This document shows positions 54,245-64,000 of a DNA stretch of 64,000 bases, in pieces (position 1 is the stretch's first letter; each line of letters begins with the position of its first letter). Source of the stretch: Chrysaora quinquecirrha (taxonomy: Eukaryota; Cnidaria; Scyphozoa; Semaeostomeae; Pelagiidae); the NCBI GenBank assembly GCA_014526335.1, contig JACTAT010000008.1:124001-188000 (forward strand), read 5' to 3'. The translations under genes and the position numbers were made by a program. Below the pieces are notes generated by a model. It saw only the letters and a list, made by a program, of their open reading frames with translations. It was not told the DNA's origin and made no database searches.

Positions 54245-57200
54245 CTGAAAAAGAAATACGTTATGTGGTTTCCCAAGAAGAAATACTAGAAAGATATCTT
54301 AAGTCGAAAGTTCAGAACAGTTATCTAAACTGCTGTGGTCATGGTCAGTGGCTATAGCCCTCTGCTATGAGCAGGGCTTTTGTACTATTGAATAATAGAC
54401 TTTCGAAATTGTGACATTTTTTGCATTGCTAATTAAATTTAATCTTATGCCCATAGTGATGCTGTAAATGCACTGTTGTCATGCAGAGCGTGACCTAGCA
54501 AAATGACCTTTATCTATAGTCTCAAAATGAGGATAAGAAGCGATGCAAGATACAGCTACTATGCCAAAGCATCTACTTACGTAAAAAGGAAAGGACATGA
54601 AAAATAAGAGATGATACAGTAATTGAAAATATAATAACAAAACCTGCGTACCAACATGGTACTGAGAGCAAATTTAGCCACAGTTTTAGATTCTGATAAC
54701 AGGTAGACCATGCAAATAGAAAATAATCTAGGAAGCGCTTCCAGGCAGAGTTTGCTATGAATGCTAGAAGAAAAATAGATTTCTATATTAATTGTTTTAA
54801 TCAAAATAATTCTGCAATCATCTTCACTATTTTGCTCTTCCTGTCAAACCTTATAAAAAATTCATTTGATATGGCAGCATAAAGGTATCTTAAGTTCCTC
54901 AGAATAAGAAAGTTTAAGACAAAGAAAGCAAGATGTATATTAACAAAGGATTTGTTCGGCCAGGTCCAAAACGCGGAATCCATGGAACCATGGAATTTAT
55001 TTTCATGAAATCGAGTTCCGCGTTTTGTCCCCACGGTATAGGGCGAAAAACCAAAACGCGGAACTCGCGGAACTACTTCTGAAATTGTTTTAAATCGGGT
55101 ATTTAGCTACGAAAAACATTTTACTAGGACTCTTTACTGTTTTATTCCACTTTAATTTTTCTTTCTTAGCATCCTCTTTCTCCAAATGCAATAATCATTG
55201 ACACTAGAGAAAGGGGCCTCAGTCATGACTACATTTTTGAACAATCTACCTACTTTTCATGATTTCTACCGTAGGTTTTCCCTACAACCTACAAACCTCC
55301 AAAAATCCCTATTGTAGGTAGAAATCCCTACGAGTGGCAGCCTTGCTTGAAATGTGATTTTGGCTTTCAAAAGTGAAATGAAAATTGAAGGTAAATCACT
55401 CCCTTGGCCCTGGCCCCTTTCTTGATTCGAGCTTTGTGATATCTTACATTTCCTTTGTCTTGGTCTTGTAGTAAGGGCTATTGTCTCGATTCTAATGGCG
55501 GGTCTTTTAAATTTCATTTCATGTGCGCTTCTTTTGTGCAGAAGAGGTGTTTATCTTGAAAAAGCACCAGGTGGACTATTTTGCTGTTGTTCTTTTGAAG
55601 AATTCGTCGAGTATTTCCCAATTGGGGGGCAATTAATTTTGTAACTTACCTGACTAGCTGCTTTTTTATTGCAAGCAGTTCATTTCTATTTGAACACGCC
55701 TAAGCTGATTGAATATACAGTGATCTTTACAGCCAAAGAGAAGCATTTATTAATATAATATTAGATTTATATAAACACCTCGACTGAATAATAATTGTCA
55801 ATCCACACAACCTATGAGAAGTTGGACGAGTCAATAGAAGGAAAGTTTTACAGTAGTTTTAAATGTTTTTCGTAGCTAAATACCCTATTTAAAACAATTT
55901 CAGAAGTAGTTCCGCGAGTTCCGCGTTTTGGTTTTTCGCCCTATACCGTGGGGACAAAACGCGGAACTCGATTTCGCGGAAAATAAATTCCGCGGGTTCC
56001 GCGGATTCCGCGTTTTGGACCTGGCCGATTTGTTCTCAATCGGCAGAAACTAAACTTAATGGATGCCGAAGACTTAAGACGGTGCTGCGGTTAGTTATAT
56101 GTTCTGTCTCTTACATTCCAAGGTTGACATGTGCAGATTCCATGACTTTTAACCAAGCAGGCAATAACTGAATGTCGTTGATATTTGGTTGTATATCATA
56201 AAGTGCCTAAAATAATAGCACCAAAACATGTTAACAAAGAAATTACAGACTACAAAGAAGGATAAAACTACAATCTGTCCCAAGCATTCCACGATGCATG
56301 GAAAAGAAAAATTGTTACTAGCCAGAAGACACAGAAGTTAGAAACAGGCAAACACAATTATGCGGATCAAAATGCAACAGTTAGAAAGCAAAGGCAAATT
56401 AGCATCGTGTTTTAAACATCAATCAACTTGCGTGATAAGATTAATAGAAAGATGGAGAGTCCAAGCGAGAAAACGAATTCTTTCTGTCTACACAGAACCT
56501 GCCGAAGAGATTTTGATGTGGATAGATACCAAAACTCCTAAATCGAACAGTGATCTTGCTTTGCCAATTATTTGAAAAAAATCCACCCAGTCAATTAGGG
56601 ATAAAACGATACATCCCTATTGATGTCTGGCAGCACAATTGTTGGCAAAGAGAGTAATGACCACGCGCATCTAAACAACAACCTAGCCAAAAACATGATT
56701 TTGCCATAGGCAGAAAGTGCAGGCAATTACAGCAAAATTGCTTTCAATTAATTGGCAATGCAAGATCTTTATTCCATTTAGGATTTTTTAAATCTTTCCA
56801 GATTATTTCAATTGTACTTACAGTTGTATCCATAAGCTGACTGTGTTTAAAAATACAAATAACAATGCCGATTTGGCTTTACTTTCTGATTGGTACATTT
56901 CAATCTGCATCTGGGATTAAATTTTGCCTTAGGTAATTGTTGTGATCTGTTTCTGACGTTTATAATCTGTGAAGTATCACAAGAAAAAGCCAAAGACTTT
57001 TCCCTGTTTCTCGGGATTTCGAAATATTGTACCATTCAAAAACTTGTATTCTTTTTTGTAATAATAACTGGCAAACCATCCCCCTAAGCCGCCTCTCCGT
57101 TCATTAAAAATTGCCACCCATATTTTCAGGAGGAGATAACTCATGAAATTGTGGAACTGCGAAATTGCAGGTGAATCCATCTATTGGGTATGAATTTGAC

Positions 57201-60200
57201 TCACCATACGCACACCGCAGTTTGAAAATGTTATCACTATCACGCACTATCACCCTTAGGGTTGCTAGGCAATGGAGCTCATAGGAGTACAGTTGATAAG
57301 TTAAAGTAAATCTTACAATTGGATACATGATCATCGCAGAGAAATGGAGGTAGATACCATATGCGTTTGACCACAGTTGCAAAATTAAAACTATAGTCTA
57401 GTAGCGTTGTTGTAACTCTTTGCAGTTTACTTCTTGTGAAAAATTAATAAGATTATAACATACCAGTACAATCTTTCCGTTCAGTGATGCTGGTAAATTA
57501 GACTCTGGAGGACAAGCTTCAAAAAGACTGTTGAAAGTTTCCAGGCAAGTAATTTTCAAAAGCTAGAAGAAAGGAACAACTCAAAATACAAAAAATATAA
57601 TGATAAATGAGTATACATTGATATAGCACAATAAATTAGAGTTAAAAGACTGTAGTCGCTATTGCACAAGAAGACCATGCAGAAAACAGGGCAACCTTCA
57701 GTTAATAAAAGCGGACTGAAGAGCATGTTTCTAAATCATCTGTGTTACGTATAAACAATAGAGAAAGCATAAGAAGATATTTTCTACATCCAGGACATGT
57801 GTTTAATGTCAAAAAGTAGTTACGTGAACTTAGATATTTCTGATGTTAATGGTATAAGAGCTTTTAGGAATTTCCTTCCTGAATTCTGAAGAACAAGGAA
57901 TATTTAAACATCGACACAGGATAATCTTGTTGAGTCTTACCATCTTCCCATCTTGCATTAAATTTAATATTTCTTCAGAGATCTTTCTTATGCACTAAAG
58001 AAAAAAATTGAAAATTGGTTCCTTAGCATTGACCAATCAATCAGTTCTTCTTTAGATGGTCCTTCCTAAAGATTTTAAACTAGTTTTAAAGTCCGCAAAG
58101 CAACCCTAGCTTAAACAACATCATCTCAAATCAGCTACACCTTTCATTAACGTTTATGAAAAGAGCTATTGTTCCAATTACAAAATATCGCTTTTTCATG
58201 GCCAAATACATTTCAGCTTATTTTCTGAAATGCACCTGGAAAATGGAAGAAAGATTCTTTTCGAGATGTTATAGAAATACCAAAGGAGAACTAGTCGCCA
58301 TTTTGCATCTGAAGCATGCCGATCAGCTTTTATCGCAGCAATTTTTATGATTTACGAAACCAGCTGGAATAAGAATACATTATACCTCTGGTTTTAAATA
58401 ATGGAGAACAATCTTCAATAGATTCAAGGCATGAAGAACGGAAGATGATTCTGCAAAAGATTATTATCTATATTAAAATTGAAACAAATTAATCAACAAG
58501 AAAGAATAACCATGAAAGACCAACTCAACCAAAAATATTCGGTAACAAGGCTTACTATATAACTTTAATCATTTATTTCGACCAACAATTAACGGTAAAA
58601 AAAACAAGAAATTAGATGTGTGACTAGCTTTACTGATTTAATACATATTACAGTATACTACCAGCATCTGAAATTTTTAAAAATTTATTTTTCCAACTAA
58701 TTCCTAGGTAAAATTAGACGCTGATTTCGAACATCCATGTTACCAAGCCGAATAATGCGCGGAAACATACCTGTTGGGCTTGCATCAATACGGCCTGATA
58801 ACGTCATAGCAACAGGCTGTAAATTAGGTTACAATCACATTGTAAAAGCAAATTTTAGGTAAAAACATCAGAGTTATGATGCTTAAGTCGAAAATCAATT
58901 TCAAATGTCTTTTTCTGGTGGAACACGACGTTTTTGATGACATCATACATAAATAACGTATTTCCTTAAAGGGATTTAAAGTAGATGAATTTTTATGCAA
59001 GACTTCATCTTTAGCTGACGCAGCAGATAAGCAAGCAAGAGAGCTCTTGCAAACGATTGAATCTGAGTTCTCAGATGTTTGACCAAGCAAGACACTTGAT
59101 CAACTTGAGGCCATTTCCATCAATTCTAACTAAGAGTTAACGACACAGGTGATCAGAAGGACCTAGGACCAAGACCCGTGAAGAGGACCGAGAAACTGTT
59201 CATGGGTCCTGGGGAAAACAAGAGGAGAGCCTTGGGCTGTACGACTTGGACAGCAGGTCGATGAATTCATTGAGCTTTTTAGATGGGTGGAAACGTCGTT
59301 GGCTTTCTAATCATGCAATCCAGCATCCAAATGAAACATTGGAAAATGTAAAAAACAAAACAAAGATAACAGTAAAGAGAGATCTACGCTACTCATCAGT
59401 AGTACAAACCTTCTTCACTCTCCGTAAAGCATTTGATGCAAAATTTGCTGACCATATCACCAGTAGGATGACTCTTATTGTTTACCAGATTCATTTTGAG
59501 AATTGAACTGACACCTGACTGAGCTGATTTTCGAACCTGTAGATTGGAACAATATAAAAATTGTTGTCTCAAATGGCGTCCGTTATCGGTTTGACAACTG
59601 AATGTTGCATTTAGAAATGATTCAACATTTTCTTCGAAATATTTTAATATTTGGTGGTACTTTTTGCATGTTGTCGTGGTATTTTGCATACTGTGGTGGA
59701 TATGCACTAATGATGAAGGCTGGATAAGCACTACTAGACAGGCTATTACATTGGATGAGGTGGATTATTATGCTTGTGATGGTGTTTCTTGCGTACTGTG
59801 GTAGATATGCACTACAGTGGTGTGTCATGATGTTTGATCTTGTGGGTTACCGTGCTTGATTTTGAGGTATTTTTTGCTTATTGTGGTGGATAAGCACTAC
59901 TTTGACAGGCTATTACATTTGATGAGGTGGATTATTATGCTTGTGATGGTGTTTCTTGCGTACTGTGGTAGATATGCACTACAGTGATGGGTTATAATGC
60001 TTTATATTATGCTGGATGTGGTGATATTTTTGCATAATGTGGAGGATACGCATAGCTAGGCTGGGTTATTATACTTGATGTGATGGATTATGATGCTGGA
60101 TGTGGTGGTATTTTTGCATACTGTGATGGATAAGCACTACTGCGGTGGATAATTATACTAGATGTTGTGGATTATTATGCTGGATGTGGTGGTACTTTTG

Positions 60201-62615
60201 CATACTGTGATGGATACCCATAACTGTGATGGGCTATTGTAACACAAAATTATTAGTCGCACATTAACCAACAAAATTTACTTGTCCATTTGAATTTGAA
60301 TTTAAATTAGGTCAACTGATTTTTCATGAAACAGTTTCAGATGTAGTGGATATATGTTAGCACTAACCATTAGCTCATGGGTCCGCAATGTTCATTTAGA
60401 AATAGTCAATAGTTAATTTGTAATGCTTTTCGGTATGTTTTTTGTTTTATCTAACTAACATATTCTCTTGATATTAGTAGTCAAATTACTGACGTGCCTC
60501 TGGAAGTTAAGTGTGTTTATTTCTACGCCCCAAATCAATGTACACTCAGAGAGAAGCTCACTCACCTTGGGTTTCAGATGCACCGACAGAGACAGAATGG
60601 ACTGAAAAATCTGAGTTGTTGATGAATGCATCCAAATATGAGAATCTTGATTCAGAAGTAGCATTGACAAGCAGGATATTAGCTAGATCAAATGAAAAAT
60701 CATGATTATAATTGAAACAGCTTATGACACCTTTACTTAACTATGAATAACAACATCTTTCGTTATACTCAAGTCTCCGTCGATATGTGTGTGTGTGTGT
60801 TCGTGTACAGTCCTACAGCAGGAAGGAACCAAGCTGTCCAAAGAAAAATATCTACATAGTCCTCTGCTAACTCTTTTTCGGCTGTGAGACATGGACTGCG
60901 TTTTTCGGCTTATCAAACAGTTGGAATAATCCCAAAGTAGGTCTCTATGCATGATCATGAACACAGAACTGCTTGAAAGAGCTGGTTCAAATAGCATTGA
61001 GTCGATGCTCCTGAAGGTTCGTATGCGCTGGACAGGCTATGTAATACGAAAGTTGAGAGAGGGTCACACTCCCAATTATGCCCAAACTAAGGTTCAAGGA
61101 CACCTTGAAAAGCAACCTCAAATGGAGCGACATTCAGTCATGCCAGCTTGAAGCGTGTATGTCCGACGGGCCAGTATCCTCACACCTCCAAGGTGCGTTC
61201 AACAGGTCCCTCGCCCCTAAGGCAACCACTGTCTTTGAAGAAGATCTGCAACAGGTTCTCACTTGGCCCATGAAGACTGTTCATAACTGACTAACACAGC
61301 ATTACCTCCAAGTATTTAAACAAGAAATATCAAATTGAATGACAAGAAATTAAGAAGAGCAGTGAATTATATCATAAAAAATAACATCGTCCATTTATTG
61401 GTATGCGAACAAAAGCATTAACATATTTAATGCCAGTCAACAACTTGGTTTAATATCTCAATCAAAGCAATGCAACTCAAAATTCTTATTCTGATAGTAA
61501 TAAAAATACACGACAAATGATGCAAAACGACGGCTTCTGTTTTTCTTTAGTGTTATGGAGTAGGGGCCAATGATGAGAGAGGCGTCACATAATCACAGTT
61601 GAAAAATTAGAACAAAATTTGTGAAAAACAAGTACAATGCTGATCTCTTGTAGGAAGGTCAGCAAACCTCAGTGGAATCAAAATATTTGGAAAGGAAGCA
61701 AGTATTCATGCTACATTTCAAATAGGCTTTTCCTTACATTTTTTAATAATGATGTTTTCCCACTTTGATAGTATTGACCAAATAAGTCAAAAAAAATTTT
61801 TGATATTTCTGCGAACTTGTGTTGAAGAATAGATGCGTGAACTCTAGAAATGAAAAAACAGATAGGCCATCTTATAGAAAAACATTGAGCTTCTTCAGAA
61901 CACAAAAAAAAATTGACAAATAATTAACAAAACAAATAAAACCTACGATTCTACACTACAAATGGTTACAAAGAAATCGAAAAATGACATAAAACAATTA
62001 TTATCATTTAGAAGCAATTTATTCCATCTAGTTATGACAAAGCATCAAGATATGGGCTGAAAAATTAAATGTGATCTGAAACTTATGCTATGATAAAGAG
62101 AAGGGTAAAAATTGTCACCTCTTCATAACAAGGCTGAGCAGGAAAAATATTGCAGACAACGTTTCTTCGTCTTGGGCATTTTGAACAGCAACAACCTGCC
62201 ATAACAGTAATGCTAAATATAACTTTCAATGCACTTCCTGATTATTATTAAGATAAATGTAGCATTATGTAGAGTGCATGCCAGATAGCTCAGCTGTGAG
62301 GGCATGGCATAAAAAAACTAACGTTGTTGATGAAAAATCAATCTCTTTAAATTGCATCAATCCCTAGATTAGAGAAAACCATGCAAAAGGGAAATTAAGG
62401 AATTAAAGAATAGAAGACTAAAATTTGAAGATAAGATTAAAGAAATAAAGAATAAAAGGCCGTAATCGTAATCCTGGCCATAATCTTGTATCATAAACAT
62501 TCTAACTTTGAGCTATTAAAATATATTGCGCTTGAAGGTTAAAAAAAAGAAATGAAATTACCAGAGCAGCAAAGTATTCTGTGTCCGTTTCGCTACCACT
62601 ATTGGCTCTTATAAC
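54153..62615 (-). CDS. RRP12: RRP12-like ribosome biogenesis factor, partial gene
   Basis: Eleven exons joined in phase give 331 residues: 62615-62562, 62195-62119, 61843-61738, 60682-60566, 59536-59410, 58450-58386, 57994-57941, 57562-57464, 56206-56115, 54763-54652 and 54244-54153. Diagnostic blocks are [60 protein letters not shown] and VMESAHVNL. These follow human RRP12 ([61 protein letters not shown]) in order. RRP12 is a nucleolar HEAT-repeat protein needed for pre-rRNA processing and ribosomal subunit maturation and export. The window covers roughly human residues 130-470. The first exons lie beyond 64000. The C-terminal two-thirds are not found downstream of 54153. Introns hold a Mutator-like MITE, PLE pieces, a LINE tail and a minisatellite. 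Confidence 0.93.
54652..54763 (-). CDS. RRP12: RRP12 exon 10 of 11
   Basis: Acceptor cttctag, donor TTG|gtacgc. Completes AT|C and reads [20 protein letters not shown] then [17 protein letters not shown]. The exon 9-10 intron carries the 54958-56026 element. Confidence 0.9.
54958..56026. mobile_element. MITE with perfect 9-bp target duplication (Mutator-like)
   Basis: Ends GGCCAGGTCCAAAACGCGGA on both strands, flanked by GATTTGTTC at 54949-54957 and 56027-56035. The long arms (about 180 bp) share CGAAAAACCAAAACGCGGAA and TATTTAGCTACGAAAAACAT. Length 1069 bp, no transposase. A 9-bp duplication with long inverted repeats fits Mutator-like elements. It is in an RRP12 intron. Confidence 0.92.
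56115..56206 (-). CDS. RRP12: RRP12 exon 9 of 11
   Basis: Acceptor attttag, donor GGAAT|gtaaga. Reads [18 protein letters not shown] then [12 protein letters not shown], the most conserved block seen. Confidence 0.96.
56380..57010. pseudogene. Two PLE tails in opposite orientation
   Basis: The part at about 56385-56710 runs in the same direction as the minus-strand PLE at 5.5-7.1 kb (shared ATCGTGTTTTAAACATCAAT-like start, TTTCTGTCTACACAGAACC, and the stretch up to TTGCCAAT). The part at about 56880-57010 is the 3' tail in the opposite direction (TTCTGATTGGTACATTTC, TCTGTTTCTGACGTTTATA). Two tails therefore meet head-on in an RRP12 intron. Confidence 0.7.
57464..57562 (-). CDS. RRP12: RRP12 exon 8 of 11
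   Basis: 33 codons. Acceptor cttctag, donor CTG|gtatgt. Reads [20 protein letters not shown] then [12 protein letters not shown]. Confidence 0.93.
57941..57994 (-). CDS. RRP12: RRP12 exon 7 of 11
   Basis: 18 codons in phase 0: [18 protein letters not shown]. Acceptor tctttag, donor ATG|gtaaga. Confidence 0.9.
58386..58450 (-). CDS. RRP12: RRP12 exon 6 of 11
   Basis: Acceptor tttgcag, donor GAG|gtataa. Completes G|AA for Glu and reads [20 protein letters not shown], the human [20 protein letters not shown] region. Confidence 0.92.
59410..59536 (-). CDS. RRP12: RRP12 exon 5 of 11
   Basis: Acceptor tctacag, donor GAAG|gtttgt. Reads [18 protein letters not shown] then [16 protein letters not shown]. 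Confidence 0.93.
59640..60240. repeat. About 82-bp minisatellite in RRP12 intron
   Basis: Seven imperfect units anchored by GC(A/G)TACTGTG(G/A)TGGATA, spaced 106, 84, 81, 75, 84 and 83 bp (about 59686, 59792, 59876, 59957, 60032, 60116, 60199). Within units GGATTATTATGCT(T/G)G(T/A)GATG is shared. Confidence 0.82.
60566..60682 (-). CDS. RRP12: RRP12 exon 4 of 11
   Basis: 39 codons, phase 0. Acceptor tgatctag, donor AAG|gtgagt. Reads [18 protein letters not shown] then [16 protein letters not shown]. Confidence 0.93.
60860..61290 (+). pseudogene. LINE 3' fragment in RRP12 intron
   Basis: The plus strand reads [15 protein letters not shown] in shifted frame, then [19 protein letters not shown] and [16 protein letters not shown]. 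After a frameshift [20 protein letters not shown] and [19 protein letters not shown] follow. This is the C-terminal end of a CR1/RTE-type LINE protein (the TE.L..A....E.ML...LRW.GH..R region). Dead and heavily 5' truncated; antisense to RRP12. Confidence 0.82.
61738..61843 (-). CDS. RRP12: RRP12 exon 3 of 11
   Basis: Acceptor atttctag, donor AAT|gtaagg. Reads [20 protein letters not shown] then [15 protein letters not shown]; human has VLIKKFSDTSKAFMDI here. Confidence 0.92.
62119..62195 (-). CDS. RRP12: RRP12 exon 2 of 11
   Basis: Acceptor atggcag, donor AAGAG|gtgaca. Reads [18 protein letters not shown] then LLSLVMKR. Confidence 0.93.
62562..62615 (-). CDS. RRP12: RRP12 exon 1 of 11 visible
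   Basis: 18 codons in phase 0: [18 protein letters not shown]. Acceptor tcactag, donor CTG|gtaatt. Confidence 0.9.
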
Positions 62616-62749
62616 CTAGTGACAAAAGGCAAAGAAAAGCACAAAAGTAAGTTTAAAGTAACGAAATTTCAAAATTGAACTTAGTCTGATATCTACACAG
62701 CAAAAAAGAAGTATCACAGTATAGTAAAGAAGATTTCAGCAAAGAAATA

Positions 62750-64000
62750 TCGAATCCTTTAAAATAATGAATCCTTTGATTTTTCGAATCCCTTGATATA
62801 TTGAATACTTTGATATATCAAATCCGTTGATATATTAAATTCTTTGATATATTGAATCCTTTGATTTATCGAATCCCTTAATACATTGAATGCTTTGATA
62901 TATTGAATTCTTTGATATATTGAATTCTTTGATATATCAAATCCTTTGATATATCGAATCCTTTGATATATTGAATTTTTCGATATATTGAATACTTTGA
63001 TATCTTCAATCCTTTGATATCTTCAATCCTTTGATATATTAAATCCTTTGATATATTGAATCCTTTGATGTATTGAATTTTTCGATATATTGAATACTTT
63101 GATATCTTCAATCCTTTGATACCTTCAATCCTTTGATATATTGAATCCTTTGATATATTGAATCCTTTGATATATTGAATGCTTTAATATACTGAACCCT
63201 TTCATATATATAATTTTTTGATATATTAAATTGTTTGATATATTGAATCCTTTGATATATTGAATCCTTTGATGTATTGCATTTTTCGATATATTGAATA
63301 CTTTGATATCTTCAATCCTTTCATATATTGAATCCTTTGATATATTGAATCCTTTGATATATTGAATGCTTTAATATACTGAACCCTTTCATATATATAA
63401 TTTTTTGATATATTAAATTGTTTGATATATTGAATCCTTTGATATATTGAATCCTTTGATGTATTGCATTTTTCGATATATTGAATACTTTGATATCTTC
63501 AATCCTTTCATATATTGAATCCTTTGATATATTGAATCCTTTGATATATTGAATCCTTTGATAGATCGAATCCGTTGATATATTGAATCCTTTGATATAT
63601 TGAATCCTTTGATATATTGAATCCTTTGATATATTGAATCCTTTGATATATTGAATCCTTTGATATATTGAATCCTTTGATAGATCGAATCCGTTGATAT
63701 ATTGAATCCTTTGATATATTAAATCCTTTGATATATTGAATCCTTTGATATATTGAATCCTTTGATATATTGAATCCTTTGATATATTGAATCCTTTGAT
63801 ATATTGAATCCTTTGATAGATCGAATCCGTTGATATATTGAATCCTTTGATATATTGAATCCTTTGATATATTTAATCCTTTGATATATTGAATCCTTTG
63901 ATATATTGAATCCTTTGATATATTGAATCCTTTGATAGATCGAATCCTTTGATATATTGAATCATTTGATATATTGAATCCTTTGATAGATCGCATCCGT
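62750..64000. repeat. 17-bp satellite with higher-order structure
   Basis: Tandem 17-bp units of GAATCCTTTGATATATT running to the window edge. The variant GATAGATCGAATCCG recurs at about 63560, 63679, 63815, 63934 and 63985, spacings of 119, 136, 119 and 51, all multiples of 17. A variant block containing TTAATATACTGAACCCTTTC recurs at 187 bp (11 units). Repeated 17-residue peptides on the minus strand arise because three units make 51 nt; not a gene. It probably lies in an upstream intron of RRP12. Confidence 0.95.

Noticed and set aside
57104..57382. 92-codon minus-strand frame inside the RRP12 locus
   Set aside because: Lies in an intron between exons that join in phase; no homology.
58771..58816. 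Apparent RRP12 exon with acceptor and gtatgt donor ([15 protein letters not shown])
   Set aside because: In the phase required by the flanking exons it contains a stop, and the neighbouring exons already join in phase without it.
62280..62315. tRNA gene suggested by TAGCTCAGCTGTGAGGGC
   Set aside because: Box A-like only; no box B within tRNA distance. At most a tRNA-derived repeat fragment.
62750..64000. CRISPR-like array or repeat protein gene
   Set aside because: Units are contiguous 17-bp tandem repeats without spacers in eukaryotic DNA; the 17-residue peptide period is an arithmetic result of 17-bp units.

Overview
This is eukaryotic, AT-rich, repeat-dense nuclear DNA. Genes are split by short GT-AG introns, and the window holds Penelope-like, Copia-like and LINE retroelements, a THAP-type DDE transposon, long satellites and many non-autonomous inverted-repeat elements. 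Together these suggest an invertebrate metazoan, most likely a cnidarian such as an anthozoan. That is inference from gene and repeat style; no marker gene fixes the taxon. There are no operons, and most open frames are chance or repeat-derived.

Three host genes can be read exon by exon with matching phases. (1) A complete NUDT8-like Nudix CoA diphosphatase lies on the minus strand (19944 to 8413): four coding exons, 256 residues, with a poly(A) signal. Its 8.6-kb first intron is full of dead retroelements and one large foldback element. (2) Five consecutive exons of an anoctamin (TMEM16) lie on the plus strand (41934-45726). They cover the cytoplasmic dimerisation domain and stop just before a 500-base assembly gap (46084-46583). 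(3) Eleven consecutive exons of RRP12, a nucleolar HEAT-repeat ribosome-biogenesis factor, lie on the minus strand (62615 to 54153). Its first exons lie beyond the right edge. The anoctamin and RRP12 genes converge, and both lose their 3' halves around the gap. A few weaker exon-like segments between 32.5 and 41 kb may belong to an unidentified plus-strand gene.

Layout. 1-5 kb: 65-bp and 98-bp satellites, then a candidate TA-flanked element full of ATC repeats. 5.5-7.1 kb: decayed Penelope-like element (PLE). 8.3-20 kb: NUDT8 with intronic repeats. 20.1-24.4 kb: two inverted-repeat elements in tandem that share one 9-bp target duplication, the first carrying a nested TA-flanked element. 24.5-26.6 kb: tetra- and hexanucleotide satellites. 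28-32 kb: LINE remnant and nested inverted-repeat elements. 33-35 kb: ATC-rich DNA with unresolved frames. 36.1-38.9 kb: Copia-like element broken by a PLE. 40-45.7 kb: candidate 3' exon and anoctamin. 46.8-48.8 kb: transposon with an intact THAP/DDE transposase and a truncated YqaJ-like nuclease. 49-53 kb: decayed hexanucleotide/tRNA-like repeats with a TTAA-flanked element. 54-62.6 kb: RRP12 with intronic elements. 62.75-64 kb: 17-bp satellite.

The most unusual signals are hammerhead-ribozyme-like cores at PLE-type termini (14.9 kb and 37.6 kb), the tandem elements sharing a target duplication, and several independent element families whose long terminal inverted repeats contain minisatellites.
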